A stretch of 64,000 nt of DNA from Aquimarina longa SW024 (GTDB lineage Bacteria; Bacteroidota; Bacteroidia; Flavobacteriales; Flavobacteriaceae): the NCBI RefSeq assembly GCF_001401755.1, contig NZ_KQ474099.1:677692-741691 (forward strand), read 5' to 3'. The notes beneath the pieces are model-generated. The model did no database searches. It had not been told where the DNA came from and worked only from the letters and a program-made list of their open reading frames with translations. A program made the position numbers and the translations under genes. Below are positions 63,208 to 64,000 of the stretch, one piece after another (position 1 is the first letter of the stretch; every line of letters begins with the position of its first letter).

Positions 63208-63837
63208 TTAATTATTGTTAGGAGATAAGAAAGTAGTCTTAATTCTTTTGATAAGTGTATGAACCCGACCACTTCCGCCTGCAATAATACCAGCAGTAAG
63301 AACGATATCAATAGCCTGAATAATCACACCCTGAACTTCTGAAAGAGTATGCTCTTCATCTCCATTAAATATAATGCCAGACATCAAACGAAATCCTGAA
63401 AAAGAAAGAAATAATCCGATTATAAATCCTGTAATAATAGTTCTTCGTTCTCTTTTTAATCCTTGAGTAATTAAAAATTCTTCTAATTTCCTCTTCTCTT
63501 TCTTTAATAAAACTATTTCTTTAGCATCTGATTCTATAATCTCTACCTCAGAATTGATGATGCTAGGCTTATCTAAATTGTCAAAAAATGTATTAATTTC
63601 TTCGAGTCGATCTTTACTTTGTACTTTAATTTTTTCATTAGGATCATCTATAAAAACCTCTATAAATTGCTCTACTACCAACATTATAACAGATAAATAT
63701 CCTAAAACAGCAACAACATTACCCGGAGTTAAATGAGAAAGATCTATTGCTGGTAATTGATCTTTAAAATAAACAAATATTGCAATAGCAAATACTGCAA
63801 AAACGATAATTGTAGGGTTCTTATACAATGATTTCAT
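63208..63837 (-). CDS. Membrane protein, unknown function
   Basis: 209 aa. Four likely spans: about 8-25, 40-60, 134-155 and 170-190, with a charged, coiled central cytoplasmic or periplasmic segment (about 65-130). The C-terminal GIIAGGSGRVHTLIKRI recurs in small envelope proteins of unknown role. No family assigned. Convergent with nadD (8-bp gap). Confidence 0.65.
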   Translation of the reverse strand: MKSLYKNPTIIVFAVFAIAIFVYFKDQLPAIDLSHLTPGNVVAVLGYLSVIMLVVEQFIEVFIDDPNEKIKVQSKDRLEEINTFFDNLDKPSIINSEVEIIESDAKEIVLLKKEKRKLEEFLITQGLKRERRTIITGFIIGLFLSFSGFRLMSGIIFNGDEEHTLSEVQGVIIQAIDIVLTAGIIAGGSGRVHTLIKRIKTTFLSPNNN

Positions 63838-63933
63838 AATTAGGTTTATAAGAGTATGTTATCAAAAACATAAATATTTTTACTAATATACTTAGATCAT
63901 ATTTTGGTACAATTGATCCAAACAAAAAACAAG

Positions 63934-64000
63934 ATGAAGAAATTAGTTGACAACATTTATTTTAGCATAACTATAATATCAGACTTTATCGATAATTATT
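63934..64000 (+). CDS. Possible start of a gene (runs off window)
   Basis: ATG at 63934 opens a frame to the end of the window (KKLVDNIYFSITIISDFID). Too short to identify. A A-rich stretch precedes the ATG, as is usual here. Confidence 0.35.
   Translation, partial: MKKLVDNIYFSITIISDFIDNY

Noticed and set aside
1..64000. tRNA, rRNA, CRISPR, insertion sequences or prophage
   Set aside because: By eye no cloverleaf-like intergenic sequence, repeat-spacer array, transposase, integrase or phage structural genes were found; a tRNAscan or Infernal run could confirm.

Overview
This window is AT-rich chromosomal DNA from a marine-type Bacteroidota, most likely Flavobacteriaceae; an Aquimarina-like genus is plausible but not proven. 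The evidence is: C-terminal type IX secretion (T9SS) sorting domains, GEVED and SprB-like adhesin modules, TPR-LytS/LytTR two-component pairs, long arrays of MacB/FtsX-type permeases, promoters with the Bacteroidetes -7 element TAnnTTTG, and the typical heme gene neighbourhood (hemA-C-D-E, EI24 protein, hemF, hemB; AraC regulator next to hemH). I see no rRNA, tRNA, CRISPR array, insertion sequence or prophage.

Layout. 1-4.3 kb: 3' end of a chitin-binding T9SS-secreted protein, a YkuD-like protein, a PolB-like exonuclease and a membrane-anchored serine hydrolase. 4.8-11.7 kb (all minus): LytTR regulator with TPR sensor kinase, Ogt, a DUF21/CBS membrane protein, DinB, cytochrome c, a TerB-like protein and hemB. 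11.8-16.3 kb (plus): an ABC ATPase and an ABC permease fused to an M1 metallopeptidase. 16.75-21.5 kb (minus): a three-gene operon of a chitin-synthase-like GT2 carrying all three eukaryotic chitin synthase signatures, a lipoprotein chitin-deacetylase-like protein fused to a 3D double-psi barrel domain, and an acyltransferase-3 protein. This is the strongest candidate for an undescribed system, a bacterial chitin/chitosan-type glycan factory.

23.8-38.6 kb (minus): a 14.8-kb efflux operon (TolC-like, membrane-fusion protein, ATPase, four ~800-aa MacB-like permeases, a GIN/DUF2807 protein, a second ATPase). It is divergent from an NtrC-type sigma-54 activator and its kinase (38.85-41.6 kb). The shared intergenic region has two identical 17-bp palindromes 22 bp apart and a candidate sigma-54 promoter facing the operon, so this looks like a self-contained regulated export module.

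41.6-55.7 kb (minus): two small lipoproteins, hemF, two secreted proteins, an EI24 protein, a repeat-containing tail-fibre-like protein, a DUF6973-like protein, then hemE-hemD-hemC-hemA. 55.9-60.4 kb (plus): AraC regulator, hemH, MATE transporter, hemJ. Together with hemB this gives eight steps from glutamyl-tRNA to protoheme; only hemL is missing. 60.4-64 kb: GNAT, YicC, guanylate kinase, NadD, a membrane protein, and the start of a gene running off the end. hemB and hemF, often close neighbours in related genomes, are separated here by about 31 kb holding the M1/ABC, chitin and efflux modules, which suggests lineage-specific insertion.
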